A DNA stretch of 50,788 nucleotides from Anaeromyces robustus (lineage: Eukaryota > Neocallimastigomycota > Neocallimastigomycetes > Neocallimastigales > Neocallimastigaceae). Numbering within the stretch: position 1 is the stretch's first letter; each line of letters opens with the position of its first letter. The translations under genes were made by a program, and so were the position numbers. A model generated the notes under the pieces. It searched no databases. It saw only the letters and a program-made list of their open reading frames with translations, and was not told the origin of the DNA. Shown one piece after another: positions 35,349 to 47,398 of the stretch. Location: positions 1 through 50,788 of the forward strand of contig MCFG01000450.1 of NCBI GenBank assembly GCA_002104895.1. Direction: 5' to 3'.

Positions 35349-35414
35349 AAAAATTATTCAATAAAACTTTTAACATTGAGATATATATTTCAAAAGTTTT
35401 ATTGAATAATTTTT
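35349..35414. repeat. Perfect inverted repeat, 23 bp arms
   Basis: The arms 35349-35371 and 35392-35414 are exact complements containing TTATTCAATAAAACTTTT and its inverse, with a 20 bp loop. It could be a tiny foldback element, like the one at 10971-11032, which has almost the same arm and loop sizes but a different sequence. Confidence 0.8.
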
Positions 35415-36125
35415 AAAGTTAAAAATATTGTTACATTATTATATTATTTTATATTAATAATGGTAAAAAAAAAAAAAAAAACAAAACAAAAAACAAACAA
35501 AAAACAAAAAACAAACAAAAACAAAAACAAAAACAAAAAAAAAAAAAACAAGTAATTCATAATTATAAATTATTTTTTTTTAAAAAAAGAATTTCATTTG
35601 AATAAGTAAGATATATACAATTTATTAAATTTTTATATTTCACTTATTTCAAATAAATTCCTATTTTATTATTTTTGATTTAAAAATATTATAATTATTT
35701 ATAGATGTATTAATTTTTATTTTTTATTATGATAAATTCCTTTTTTTTATTTTTATTTTTAGTTTTAGTTTTGTAATTATTTATTAATTTATTATTTTTT
35801 TTTAATTTTTTATTTTTTATTTTTGTTTTTATTTTAAATATAATTTTAATAGATTAATTTATTTATTTATTTATTTATTTATTTTTTTTTAATTTTTAAT
35901 TTTATAATTGTTATAATAATATTATAATTATAATTATTAATACCAAATAAAAATCAAGATCAAATAAAAGATATGTCACAGTCACGATCCAAATTTATTA
36001 TTTGTTTTTATCCTTAAATATTTTTTTTATATATTTCATAATTAACGGCATATTATATTAATAATTAAAAAATTTTTAAATCTATTAAAATAACCGAAAA
36101 TATAATAATAATATATATATAATTA

Positions 36126-36132
36126 GTAATAA

Positions 36133-36221
<89 letters not shown>

Positions 36222-36255
36222 TAATAATAATAATAAATAATAATAATAAGTAATA

Positions 36256-36314
<59 letters not shown>
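36126..36314. repeat. AAT microsatellite
   Basis: About 190 bp of AAT triplets with a few AAAT and AAGT interruptions. Confidence 0.9.
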
Positions 36315-36316
<2 letters not shown>

Positions 36317-37867
36317 CTAAAATTGAATTAGTAATTTTATTATATATAAAATCTATTATTTATAATTTATTGAAAATTATAAATATATGTAAATATTTGT
36401 TTATTTATTAGATTTTAAGATTTTTTTTCATTTGTTTATTGTAGCATTTCATTAGCAATATATAATATATTTATTAGAATAAGTTTTTTTTTTTTTTTTT
36501 TTGAAGATAAATAATTAATCATGTTTTATTACAGACAGAAAATTATATATTCTTTTGTATATACTAAGCCACTATGTTAAAAAATAATTTATTAATTATT
36601 AATATATTTTTTTTTTATATTAAATTTTAGGATTTAAATTTTTTTTATATTTTATTTTATTATATTATGATTAAGTTTTAATTGAATAATATTAAAATTA
36701 CTAAATAATAAAAACAAAAATATAAACGTTAAGATTAATAAATAATTAAATATGAAATTTGGATTTACATGTAATATTAAATAAGAAAGAAAAATACTAA
36801 AACTTTATAAATATGATTATTTATATCGAAATTTTTAACACATTAAGAATGATACTTTTTTTCTGTATGTATTTTTCTCTTTTTTTAAGCATTTTTTTTT
36901 TTTTAAAAAAGTATTAATACTGCGAAAATACATTTTAAATATTATAAATATATATATATAATTAAAAACTTAAAAATATTTATTTTATTTGTTACACTTG
37001 TTTTTTAAAAGAAAACATAAATATTTTTAACAAACAACAACTATAGAAAATGAAAATATCATTTGTAAAAATGAAACTTTTAACTAAAAATGAAATACTT
37101 TTTTTAAAAATAATAGTTAAAATAATTAAAATACAAGAATCATAAGAATATATCATTCATTTCAATAAATTAATAATGATTGTTTATTATTAATAATTAT
37201 ATTAATTAGAATTAGAATAGAGTTTTAATATTTTTTATTTTATATCTTTAAAATTAATATAATTTTAAGACAAGTTTAAATTCAAGATAATTTTTTCTTT
37301 TTAAACTTTTTTTTTTTTTTTAATATTTTGGTCATAATGCTTTTTTTTTTTTTTTTTTTTTTTCAATTAAATGAAATAATAAATTTTTTTTTTAATTTTT
37401 ATATAAAATTTTATTTGTTATTTAACAAATAATACTTTGTTAATTTATTTATTATTAAAAATTTCTCCCATTTTTAATTCAATTATATAATTATTTAAAA
37501 AATTTTTTTTTCTTAATATTTATTGGTTCTTTATTAATATAGCTTTTTTATTATATTTTTTAATATTCTCTTATAAAAAAAAATTTTATTAATAAATTTT
37601 AGTTTAAAAAAAAATATGAGTCAATATAAAAAAAAAAAAATTTTTTTTTTTAAAATGCCACATTTTATGATTAATTTTTTTTTTATTATTAAACACTAAT
37701 TATATATTTTTTAAAAAATTGTTCAAAGCTTTATTCATAATCGGAGTTTAATACATAATATGAGTCAACAACAAGAAAAAAATAACTAAAAATTACATTT
37801 TCTTATACTATATTATACAGAATTAATTTATATTTCATTTTTATATATGCTTAGATTGTAATTAATA

Positions 37868-37907
<40 letters not shown>

Positions 37908-38401
37908 TAAAAGAAGTGAAAATATTAATGGTATATAATACTATACAATAGAATAATAATTAAAAAGATTTAATAATAATAAATAGTAAATTTTATAAAC
38001 ATAAATATAAATGAATGGATCTTTATTGTTTAATTCATATTTAATAATTATTTGGTATAAAAGACATTAATTTAGAAATAATTGATTATGTATAATCGGT
38101 TTCTAAAACATACAAACAAAATATATATATATATATATATTTATTTAAATTATATATTTTTATATTAATATTAATAAATTTTGTATTTTTTAAAACCATA
38201 TAAGCATTTATATACTATTATTTTTCTTTATATTATTTATTTTTTTTTTTTCATTAACTATAATTTTTTAAAAATTTAAAGTTTTATTTCTGTAATCCTT
38301 AACAACAACTAACGTTGGATGTAACACCATTAACGTTCATTATTATTAAAATCATAGAAATTGACTACAATCCTTTATATAATGCTTTACATAAATGAGT
38401 G

Positions 38402-38880
38402 ACTTTTTTTATGTTCTCAATTTATGTATTACCTTAGCATTAGAAATAGATTTTCAATTAATGAGAAAATCATCATAGCTGTGTCAAATCAGAGACTTTA
38501 TGTATATTAAACTAATAATTTTCTTAATTTATGCATTACTTTAGCATTAGAAATAGGATTCTAACATAAAAACTCAATTAATGAGAAAATCGTCATAGCT
38601 GTGTCGAATCAGACACTTTATGTATATTAAACTAATAATTTTCTTAATTTATGCATTACTTTAGCATTAGAAATAGGATTCTAACATAAAAATTCAATTA
38701 ATGAGAAAATCATCATAGCTGTGTCAAATCAGAGACTTTATGTATATTAAACTAATAATTTTCTTAATTTATGCATTACTTTAGCATTAGAAATAGAATT
38801 CTAACATAAAAATTCAATTAATGAGAAAATCATCATAGCTGTGTCGAATAAGAGACTTTATGTATGTTAAACTAATAATA
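38402..38880. repeat. 120 bp tandem repeat, about four units
   Basis: ATGAGAAAATC(A/G)TCATAGC starts at 38461, 38581, 38701 and 38821, an exact 120 bp period. A diverged half unit precedes it (38402-38460) and the last unit is truncated near 38876. Units differ by only a few substitutions. Each contains TAGCTGTGTC and TATGCATTACTTTAGCATTA and is more G+C-rich than its surroundings. Although 120 is a multiple of three, every frame on both strands meets a stop within a unit, so it is not protein-coding. Confidence 0.92.
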
Positions 38881-39715
38881 AAAGTTTATTTTAATTAATA
38901 TTATTATTATTTATTGTTTCAAAACAAGAATGGCAACATTCTTATATGGATAAATTTTTATTGATTTTTTTTTTTCTGTTTGTCTGTTTGTTTGTTGTTT
39001 CACAATGTTCATTTGTTATAAATTTTTAATTTTTATAACTTTAAATATTAATAAATTGATTGGAATAGATAATTAATAATTAATCATTTAAATTTTTATT
39101 AAAAATATCATTTTTTTTTTATTCAATAAAAAAAAAAAAAAAGTTTATATATATATATATATATATTAAACTGTAATTATTATAGTATTGATTTTTAATA
39201 AATTAATATAATCTATATTCAATATATATAATAATATAAAATATGTTATATATATTATAAGATGTATAAGTATCATTAATTATAAAGAGTAATTATTTAC
39301 TTATAGTTAATTCAATTATAATTAACACAAAATTATTATAGTAAATTCAAATATAATTAACACAAAATTATTAAATAACTTATTTTTTTTTTAAATTAGT
39401 TTTTATTAATTATGTTTATTATTTTTTTTGTTATGTATGTTTTATTATTTCATACTCTGTTTTATTTAAATAAAAAGCAAAATTAAAATATGAATTTATT
39501 TTATTATTAAATAGTATTTCATATCAATTTAAAAAAAAAAGCTATTCTATTTTATTCTATATTTAGTTTTATTATTTTTATTTTTATTTAATATTATTAT
39601 ATTATTTTATTATTTTTATTTTTATTTTTATTTTATATTTTATTTATTTTTATTTTTATTTTTATAACTATTGAGATTAATTATATTTATAATTTATTAT
39701 TTATAGATCTATAAT

Positions 39716-41713
39716 TTATTCTTGTTCAACATTTTCTAAGTACCATTGACCAAGGAAAGTAAGAGAATCTTTTGGAACACGCTTTAATTCTGGATCATTG
39801 TAGAAGTCAATGTAAGTCATACCGAAACGAGTTTCATAACCATTTTCCCATTCGTAGTTATCAATTAAAGACCAGGCCATGTAACCACGAACATCAACAC
39901 CATCTTCGACATAAGCAAGACGAAGGTTTTCAAGGTATTGTTTGTACCAGTCAATTCTGTAAGTATCGTGAATAAGAGTACCTTCAAGATCATCTTCTCT
40001 TTCAATCATATCTTCATCATAGGCATCAGCAAATTCTTCCTTACCAATAGATTTGAAGTAATCAATAGTGACTTGGTCGTTAGCACGACTAACCTTGTAG
40101 TTTGGTTGAGCACAACCATTTTCGGTAATAATAATACCATTCTTAATTAAACCTTCATAACGTTTAGCGAACCAATTAAGACCAACACGAATAGTTGGAC
40201 CATATTTAGTGTTCCATGATGAACCAGCTTGAGAACCAAGAGTTGGTGGAATACAAGTCCAACCATCACCACGTCCTCTACAGTTATCATCCCACATATC
40301 TCTCTTGGAGTTTTCATAATTAGCTTCTTTATCAGTTGGTGGTTCAACATAAGTACCATCTTCATTCTTGACTTGAGCAGCCCAGTGTGAAGTATAAGTG
40401 TTCCAACCTAAGAAGTCAGAAGAAGAACCCTTTAATAATTTCTTTTGTTCTGGAGTGAATTCTGGTAAATCCTTACCCATTCTTTGTTTAACAGATTCTG
40501 GATAATCACCAGTAATTGGTGGATCAGAGTACCAACCAATACGGAATTCAGCAGCTAAGTTAGCATATTTCTCATTGTTAGCGTATTCTTCTTCAGTCAT
40601 GTTTGGTTCTTCCCATGGAATTTGAGCTTCACCATCAACAGTGATACCAATAAGACCCTTTTGTTTCTTTTGGAATTTATCACGGTAAACCTTAACGGCT
40701 TGAGCGTGACCAAGAAGAATGTTGTGAGAACACCAAACTTCTTCTAATCTTTGTGGTGGACGATTAGCTGGAAGAACTTCAGAGTCTGGAGTGTATTGAG
40801 ATGGACCAATTTCGTAAGAACAACCTCCTAATAAATCAAGACCGGTTGTATCGTTTTGAAGTTTACGTGGAGCTTCACCAGTACATCTGTATGGAGCTTT
40901 ACCTGGACCATTCTTGTAACCACCAACACAGTTAACCCATGGTTCGTTAATAGTGATCCAGTTCTTAACACGATCACCAAAACGTTCGAAACAGAATTCA
41001 GCGTATTTAGCGAAATCGTATTGTGAGTGATAATCTAACCAACCACCATATTTTTCATGGAGAGCGTATGGAAGATCCCAGTGGTAAAGAGTAGCAAGTG
41101 GAGTAATATCATTTTCAATAAGAGTGTTAATAACCATATCATAGTATTCAGCACCCTTTTCGTTAACATTCCATTTTCCATTTTCTTTCTTAGCTTGACC
41201 ATCTGGGAAAAGACGAGACCATGAAATAGAGAAACGGTAGTGATTAGCATTCATGATTTTCATCATTTTAACATCTTCTTCGAATTTGTGGTATGAATCA
41301 CAAGCAACATTACCACTAATAGAATCTTCATCACCTGGTCTACCAGTTTCAACATTGTGTGGATAAAGATGAGTGAAGTGATCCCAAACAGATTCACCAC
41401 GACCATCTTCATTCCAAGCACCTTCAACTTGGTAGGCAGCAGTAGCAGCACCCCATTTGAAACTAGCTGGAAGTTTTCCACTTTTCTTTCCAGAATTTTC
41501 ATTATTAGAATCTTCATCATTAGAATCAATTTCATCTTCTAATTTTCCTTCATTATCGGAAATTTCAGCTGGAGCATCAACATTTTCAGATGGAGTTTCA
41601 ACATCGGAAGCAACATCATTGGCATCAGCAGCATTGCTAGCTGGAGCCTTAACAATACATTTCTTAGCAGCAGTAACAGCTAATAAAGTAGTAAATAAAG
41701 TTAAAGTTTTCAT
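39716..41713 (-). CDS. Secreted GH1 beta-glucosidase, copy 2
   Basis: This 665-residue paralogue of copy 1 differs at about 12 residues. Four are in the signal peptide (F3T, I6L, S14T, S15A), two in the acidic linker (N59E, V62I), then V102E, K155N, K178N, Y245F, A264G and finally T659L. Residues 265-658 are identical to copy 1. The acid/base E257, nucleophile E531 and the sugar-binding residues are conserved, so the same cellobiose-hydrolysing role is expected. Differences in the signal peptide should not affect secretion. No dockerin and no intron are present. Downstream flanks share nothing with copy 1 beyond about AATTTATTCTTG at the stop, so the recognisable duplication ends at the stop codon. 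The two upstream regions keep only a few short blocks. Confidence 0.97.
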   Translation of the reverse strand: MKTLTLFTTLLAVTAAKKCIVKAPASNAADANDVASDVETPSENVDAPAEISDNEGKLEDEIDSNDEDSNNENSGKKSGKLPASFKWGAATAAYQVEGAWNEDGRGESVWDHFTHLYPHNVETGRPGDEDSISGNVACDSYHKFEEDVKMMKIMNANHYRFSISWSRLFPDGQAKKENGKWNVNEKGAEYYDMVINTLIENDITPLATLYHWDLPYALHEKYGGWLDYHSQYDFAKYAEFCFERFGDRVKNWITINEPWVNCVGGYKNGPGKAPYRCTGEAPRKLQNDTTGLDLLGGCSYEIGPSQYTPDSEVLPANRPPQRLEEVWCSHNILLGHAQAVKVYRDKFQKKQKGLIGITVDGEAQIPWEEPNMTEEEYANNEKYANLAAEFRIGWYSDPPITGDYPESVKQRMGKDLPEFTPEQKKLLKGSSSDFLGWNTYTSHWAAQVKNEDGTYVEPPTDKEANYENSKRDMWDDNCRGRGDGWTCIPPTLGSQAGSSWNTKYGPTIRVGLNWFAKRYEGLIKNGIIITENGCAQPNYKVSRANDQVTIDYFKSIGKEEFADAYDEDMIEREDDLEGTLIHDTYRIDWYKQYLENLRLAYVEDGVDVRGYMAWSLIDNYEWENGYETRFGMTYIDFYNDPELKRVPKDSLTFLGQWYLENVEQE

Positions 41714-41939
41714 TTTGTTATTTTTTTTTATGTAATTTTTAATTTTTTATTTTTAGTGTTTTTTTTTTTTTTTTTTTTTTTATTTGTTTTGATTAATTAT
41801 TTTTTATTAAATTAAATAATATTTGCTTTCTTAAATAAATAAAACTATAATAATAATTTTATTAATTAATAAAAGTAGAGTATTTAATAATTATTAATTA
41901 TATCTCTATAAATCTATTTTTTTTTTTTTTTTAAATATT

Positions 41940-42017
41940 TTTCCTTATCAAAAGGATAAATTATAAATATAATCTAATGAAATAAAAAGGAAAAAATAAA
42001 TGTTTATATACTTTTTG
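41940..42017 (-). promoter_or_regulatory. Conserved proximal promoter block of GH1 copy 2
   Basis: The 20-mer TTTCCTTATCAAAAGGATAA (41940-41959) is identical to that of copy 1. AAAAAGG (41984-41990) and TTTATATACTTTTTG (42003-42017) follow at nearly the same spacing. In gene sense this is a TATA-like box about 290 bp before the ATG, followed about 45 bp later by the GATAAG-bearing palindrome. Confidence 0.55.
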
Positions 42018-42357
42018 TACTTCAAAGTTAATAATACACTTTAACATTATTTTTCCTATTTTAGATTTTGTTAAATAAAAAAATGTGCTACCAAATTATG
42101 CTTTTAAAAAGTTTAAAGTATAATAAATGGCTTATCATAAAACTTTTATAAATAAATTTTTTTAAAAAATTAATTAATTAAAATATATATGTTCAATATA
42201 AATTAATATATATAATAAAAATATTAATTATAATATATATTGTATTATCAATTACATTTATTATTATGTTTACTTAAAGGGTTTTGGTATAATATAATCA
42301 TAAACTTTTTTTTTTTAATATAATAAAAAAACAAGAAAAATTTTTTTTCTTACAATT

Positions 42358-42466
42358 TGATTTGATACTTAATACTCCTTAAATATTTTAATATATTTTA
42401 TGATTAATAAAAAGATATATTAAATGATTTTTATAATAATTAAAGTTTTTTCACACGTTTTTTTTT
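42358..42466 (-). promoter_or_regulatory. Conserved distal upstream block of GH1 copy 2
   Basis: TGATTTGATA (42358-42367), ACTCCTTA (42374-42381) and TAATAATTAAAGTTTTTTCA plus CACG and a T run (42434-42466) correspond in order to the copy 1 block. The small spacing changes show these are retained islands inside diverged DNA. Confidence 0.4.
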
Positions 42467-43420
42467 AAAAAATAAAAATAAAAATAAAAAAATTAATAAA
42501 AGAATAGGATTTTAAATATACTATACTAATTTAATAAAAACAATAATGATAATATTTAAAAATTAAAATAGTATTATGTAATCTTTCCTTTTATGATTAT
42601 ATTAAAATATTTAAAAAAAATTAAAGCATTTTTTTTTAATATTGTTTCATAAATATATTCATTTATAATTAATAATATGTTAGTCATGAAAATACAACGG
42701 CTATTATTAATATAATATAATGTAATATATTATAATATATCTTTTATTATATTAATAATATATACAAGTTTTTTTTTTTTTTTTTAAAAAAAACATATAG
42801 GAATTATGATTAATCCATATATATATAATAATATTTTTTATATCAATATTAATAATAAATTATTCAATTTACTTACTATAATTTAATTATGGAATAAAAT
42901 AAATATAATAAATATATAAGATAATAATATATAAGATTTTATATAATAAATAACTTGGAAAAGTTTTTTTATATAATTTGAGAATATATTTTTTCTATAT
43001 GACATATAAATATATAAATTGAAAATAAAAAAAAAAAACAAAAAAAATAAAACTTTATTATATAATAAATTTATTAGATTATATTTAATAAAGTTTATAT
43101 AATAATAATTTTATTCTTACTATTATTTCCTTAAAAATATTTAATTCGCCGATCATAACAAAAAGATACTTAAATATAAATTTTAATAAAACAACAAAAG
43201 TTTAATAATTATTGAAAAATATATTAAATACTCTATTTATAGAAACTTAGGTACAACAGTTGTTTACTAATTATATGTGATTAAATTAATTCACAAAAGT
43301 GTTAATTTTATATATTAATAAGATAATAGAAAAATAAAAATAAGGAAAATATTTTTCACTGTACAACATTAAATTAATAATAATTATAATAATAATTATT
43401 ATTAATAAATATATATTAGT

Positions 43421-43755
43421 AATACATGTGTATTTTAATTATTAATATCGATAATGAAAGTACACATGTATTTAAATCTTCATTTATGTACAATGTAAAA
43501 CAAATAATAATAGATTATGATAATAATAATATATTAATGGGAAATTATATTTTTTTTATTTTTACATTATTTCTATTATAAAAATAATTAAAATCATAAT
43601 ATATAACATTTATGATAAATATTATTGATAATAAAAGTACACATGTATTTAAATATTCATTTATGTACAATATAAAACAAATAATAATAGATTATGATAA
43701 TAATAATATATTAATGGGAAATTATATTTATTTTTACATTATTTCTATTATTCTC
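43421..43755. repeat. Diverged tandem duplication (~178 bp period) with inverted repeat
   Basis: The segment from GTACACATGTATTTAAAT (43460) through TAATGGGAAATTATATTT recurs from 43639 with a few differences. The first copy is preceded by an inverted match: AATACATGTGTATTTT (43421-43436) against AAAGTACACATGTATT (43457-43472), 15 of 16 paired. Confidence 0.8.
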
Positions 43756-43842
43756 ATTTTTTTTTTCTTTTTTGTAAAAAGTAATTAATTATATATAATA
43801 TTCAATTTCAATTACTTTTTACAAAAAAAAAAAAAAAAAATG
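43755..43842. repeat. Foldback hairpin with ~33 bp arms
   Basis: The arm 43755-43787 (CATT, T run, TTGTAAAAAGTAATT) faces 43810-43842 (AATTACTTTTTACAA, A run, TG) across a 22 bp A/T loop. The non-homopolymer core of about 16 bp is perfect. It resembles a very small MITE or foldback element. Confidence 0.75.
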
Positions 43843-44039
43843 AAAATATATATATCATAATTATATAACATTAATGTTATATAGAGTCATTTATATTTAT
43901 ATAAGTAGTTAATATGTAATGAACATTATATTTAATGTAACGCCACATTTAAAATTACATATTTAATAATATTGAAGTACGAAGTTTGCTATTTTAATAT
44001 TATAGGTAAATATTAAAATTATGTAGATAAAAAAAAAAC

Positions 44040-44070
<31 letters not shown>

Positions 44071-44131
44071 ATGAATGAATGAATGAATGAATGAATAAAT
44101 AAAAAAATAAAAAAATAAATAAATAAATGAA

Positions 44132-44190
<59 letters not shown>

Positions 44191-44223
44191 AAAAATAAAA
44201 AAATAAATAAAAAAATAAAAAAA

Positions 44224-44298
<75 letters not shown>

Positions 44299-44470
44299 CT
44301 AAATAAATAAATAAATAACTAAATAAATAAATAAATAACTAACTAAATAAATAAATAAATAAATAACTAAATAAAAAAGTAATGAAAATAAATAAATAAA
44401 TAAATAAATAAATAACTAAATAAAAAAGTAATGAAAATAAATAAATAAATAAATAAATAAATAACGAACT
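44040..44470. repeat. AAAT microsatellite with higher-order units
   Basis: About 430 bp of AAAT repeats contain GAAT (about 44070-44095) and AACT variants. A block containing AAAAAAGTAATGAAAATAAA is duplicated near its right end. Confidence 0.92.
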
Positions 44471-45408
44471 AACTAAACTAATTAAATAAATATATTATTT
44501 TATAAGTTATTATTTTCTTTTATTTCACCTCCTTCATAATCATTAATACTTAATTTCCTTCAACATTTTTTATTTTAAATATATATATATTTTATTTAAT
44601 TTTTTTTTTTTTGATCAATAATATAATTAAAAATAAATAAAAAGAATATTTAAAGGTCAACAAAAATCATTTTTAATTAATTACTATTTTCAAAAAATAT
44701 AAAGTTAAATAAAATAATATTTCATTATTTATGAATTTTATAAAATTGATTTATTATATTTATCTTATTACAAAAAAATAAATAATTAATTAAAATATAT
44801 AATAAAAATATTCTTTCTTTGTTCTATTATTTATAATATTGCATTTTTTTTTAAGAAAAAAATTTTTTTTTTCTTTTTTCATTTTCATCATATTATAACT
44901 ATAAGAAATATTTAGTATTTGATTTTATATTAAATATATTAAGTAAAAATTATTATATTTTAAAAGAATTTTTTATCTACAAGTGTCAGTTCTTTTTTTC
45001 CAAAAGAGCTAAGAATTTAATTATATCCTTAACTTAAAAAAAATATAAAATTTTTAATGTAAAATTTTTAGTAAAATTAAACTAACTAAAATTTAAACGA
45101 CAAAATAACATTTTTAAAGTGGAATTTTTTTATTTTTTGATTAATGAAAAAAAATATTAAGGAATATATAAAGAATAAACTAAATAAAATAAAGTGAAGA
45201 ACTATCAATTATTAAATTTTGAACTCATAAACTAATAATAACTTATTTATTGTATCATTTTAAAATTAATTTAATACTGAATGTTTATAAAGCATATTTC
45301 AGTATTTACATTAATTTCTACAATAACTCAGAATTTATTTGAATTAATTAGTGTTTCAAAAGATTATTCTTCTTGGTCAATTACTTAAAAAAGATAATAT
45401 TAATTTTT

Positions 45409-45903
45409 TTTAATTTATTTTTTAAGATGTAAAAAATTAAAAACAAACAAATAAACAAAAAATATATAAACAAACAAATATTTATATTTATTAGTTATAA
45501 AATTAGTTATAATACAATCAATATGAGATAAATAAAAATTAATATAATAAATTGCTAAAACAAGATATACAAATATGTTCAATACAAAAATATAAAAAAA
45601 AAGTCAATAAGTAATTAATAATTTTTATTATTATTGATTTTTAGATGCTTTTTTTTAATTTATTTTTATAAGATGTAAAAAAAAATTAAAAACAAACAAA
45701 TAAACAAAAAATATATAAACAAACAAATATTTATATTTATTAGTTATAAAATTAGTTATAATACAATCAATATGAGATAAATAAAAATTAATAAAATAAA
45801 TTGCTAAAACAAGATATACAAATATGTTCAATATAAAAACATAAAAAAAAAGTCAATAAGTAATTAATAATTTTTATTATTATTGATTTTTAGATGTTTT
45901 TTT
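45409..45903. repeat. Recent 246 bp tandem duplication
   Basis: Two adjoining copies (about 45409-45655 and 45656-45903) are nearly identical. They run from TAAGATGTAAAAAA through ATTGCTAAAACAAGATATAC to TTGATTTTTAGATG and differ mainly in A/T run lengths. Neither copy has an open frame. Confidence 0.9.
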
Positions 45904-46644
45904 TGAACATATAATAATCATTATATATTGTCACATTAAGATATTATATTATATATATAGTTATTTAAGACTAAAAAAGTTTTTTATTAATAATGAGTCA
46001 CCATTTAATAATTATTTTTAAAATCTTTAATAAACAACAGATTAGTTTTCTATTTTTTTTCTTTTTTTTTTTCTTTTTTTTTTTTTTTTTGAAATATTAT
46101 TATTTTTTAATATTAAAAATCTATGGTAGTACAAGAAAAAGAATCAACTTTTTCTATTATTCTTTTTCTCATTTATCTGTTAGGAACGATATGCCAATAA
46201 CATTGAAGATTTTAAATTACAAATTTTTTAAATTACAAATAATTCAATAATATTTAATTACATTAAAAATTTTTACCAAATCAAATTAAAAATAAATAAA
46301 AATATTTTTTTATATAAACTCTAAAATAATACAATAATTATATTATTGAATTTTTATTTCTTTAATTTCTTTTTTATTTACTTTTTCTTTCCTATATATT
46401 TTTAATAGAATAAAAAAACATTTCATTAATAGAGAAATAATTAAATTATTTTAAATAAATAAGAAAAAGTTTTTTTATCTCTTATATATATATATTTTTT
46501 TAATATGTATTAAAATAAATAAATATATTATTCATTAATTAATATAAAAGTATTTATCAATAATAATTCTTTTTTTTTTTTAAGAAATAAAAATAAAATA
46601 TATATACACGTAATAGAATAAATAATAATAAAAACCAAGAAAAA

Positions 46645-47145
46645 ATGATTGAAACGCTTATTATGTTGGGGTTGGTTTGTATACTGGCAACACTTCTTTT
46701 ATTTGATTTTATTGTTTTGATTCCAAAGTTTGGCTCTAAATATTTTGGAGCACCTGATGATATAAAAGAAATGATGGAAAAAATACCAGATAGACCTATG
46801 TGGGTAAATATTCTTGGTGTATTTATAATGATAGTTGGTTTTGGTGGTGTAATAGTGATATTAACATGGGCAATAATTGATACTATAAAATCTGATATGT
46901 CTTTTTTATATGTATTTATCAGGTTTCTAATTATTTTTGAAGGATATAAACTTTATGATATTATATGTTTTGATTATCTTATGCTTACTAAATTTAAACT
47001 CCCTGAGAAACTTTACCCAGAAACTGTAGGGGCAAAAGGATATGATAATTTTGGATTTAATGCAAAAAGTCAAATGATTAAAATTGTTATATTCTTCTTT
47101 ATAAGTCTTCTTATAGCTATCATTCTGACCAAAATTATTCACTGA
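46645..47145 (+). CDS. Four-helix membrane protein of unknown function, possible bacterial acquisition
   Basis: This encodes 166 residues. Four hydrophobic segments are visible at about 4-28, 54-77, 87-107 and 145-165, with a short hydrophilic loop (33-52) after the first and a longer one (108-144) before the last. The third segment and following loop contain YKLYDIICFDYLMLTKFKLP, then YPETVGAKGYDNFGFNAKSQ. This layout recalls small four-helix proteins of Firmicutes whose last loop also ends in a Gly-Tyr-x-x-Phe-Gly-Phe-Asn-like motif; the recollection is unverified and no name is offered. Codon use differs from the neighbouring GH1 genes: many ATA Ile codons, ACA, GGA and GGG, and little of the AAG/AAC/TTC bias. 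It is intronless, stands alone on the plus strand between two minus-strand GH1 genes, and starts after aaaaaATG. Confidence 0.85.
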   Translation: MIETLIMLGLVCILATLLLFDFIVLIPKFGSKYFGAPDDIKEMMEKIPDRPMWVNILGVFIMIVGFGGVIVILTWAIIDTIKSDMSFLYVFIRFLIIFEGYKLYDIICFDYLMLTKFKLPEKLYPETVGAKGYDNFGFNAKSQMIKIVIFFFISLLIAIILTKIIH

Positions 47146-47347
47146 TAATTATGTATATAATTCCAAAATATGTCATTCATGATAGAAATTAATTGATATA
47201 TTTTCCATAACCAGTTTATATACTGTTTTGTTCGAGGTATAAGATTTTTGAATTATTAATAATTTAGATGGTTTTCATATAATTGGAGATTATTTTGATG
47301 AGTAAATTAGTTATTTAAACTTTTTCATACATCAAAGTAAGTGTTAA

Positions 47348-47398
<51 letters not shown>

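Larger units (their letters stand above)
34383..39715. other. Intergenic DNA between GH1 copies 1 and 2
   Basis: No gene is visible in 5.3 kb. Contents in order are the GH1 copy 1 upstream region, a hairpin with perfect 23 bp arms (35349-35371 and 35392-35414), an (AAAAAC)n-like run at about 35461-35550, a long AAT microsatellite (about 36126-36314), another at about 37868-37905, and a 120 bp tandem repeat at 38402-38880. The rest is A/T-rich with homopolymers. Confidence 0.55.
41714..46644. other. Intergenic DNA between GH1 copy 2 and the membrane protein gene
   Basis: No convincing gene is visible. After the GH1 copy 2 promoter blocks come a tandem duplication with a local inverted repeat (43421-43755), a foldback hairpin (43755-43842), a long AAAT array (44040-44470) and a recent 246 bp tandem duplication (45409-45903). 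An 85-codon frame at 45993-46250 contains a poly-Phe run from poly(T); it is not supported as a gene, though its last third has a mixed composition. Confidence 0.55.

Noticed and set aside
38461-38880. CRISPR array or C/D snoRNA array in the 120 bp repeats
   Set aside because: There are no spacers between units, so not CRISPR. A minus-strand ATGATGA (C-like) and CTGA (D-like) pair occurs in some units, but C is mutated in unit 2 and D in unit 4, and no terminal stem forms.
45993-46250. 85-codon frame with mixed 3' third
   Set aside because: Interrupted by a poly-Phe run from poly(T); no domain and no coding-type codon bias.
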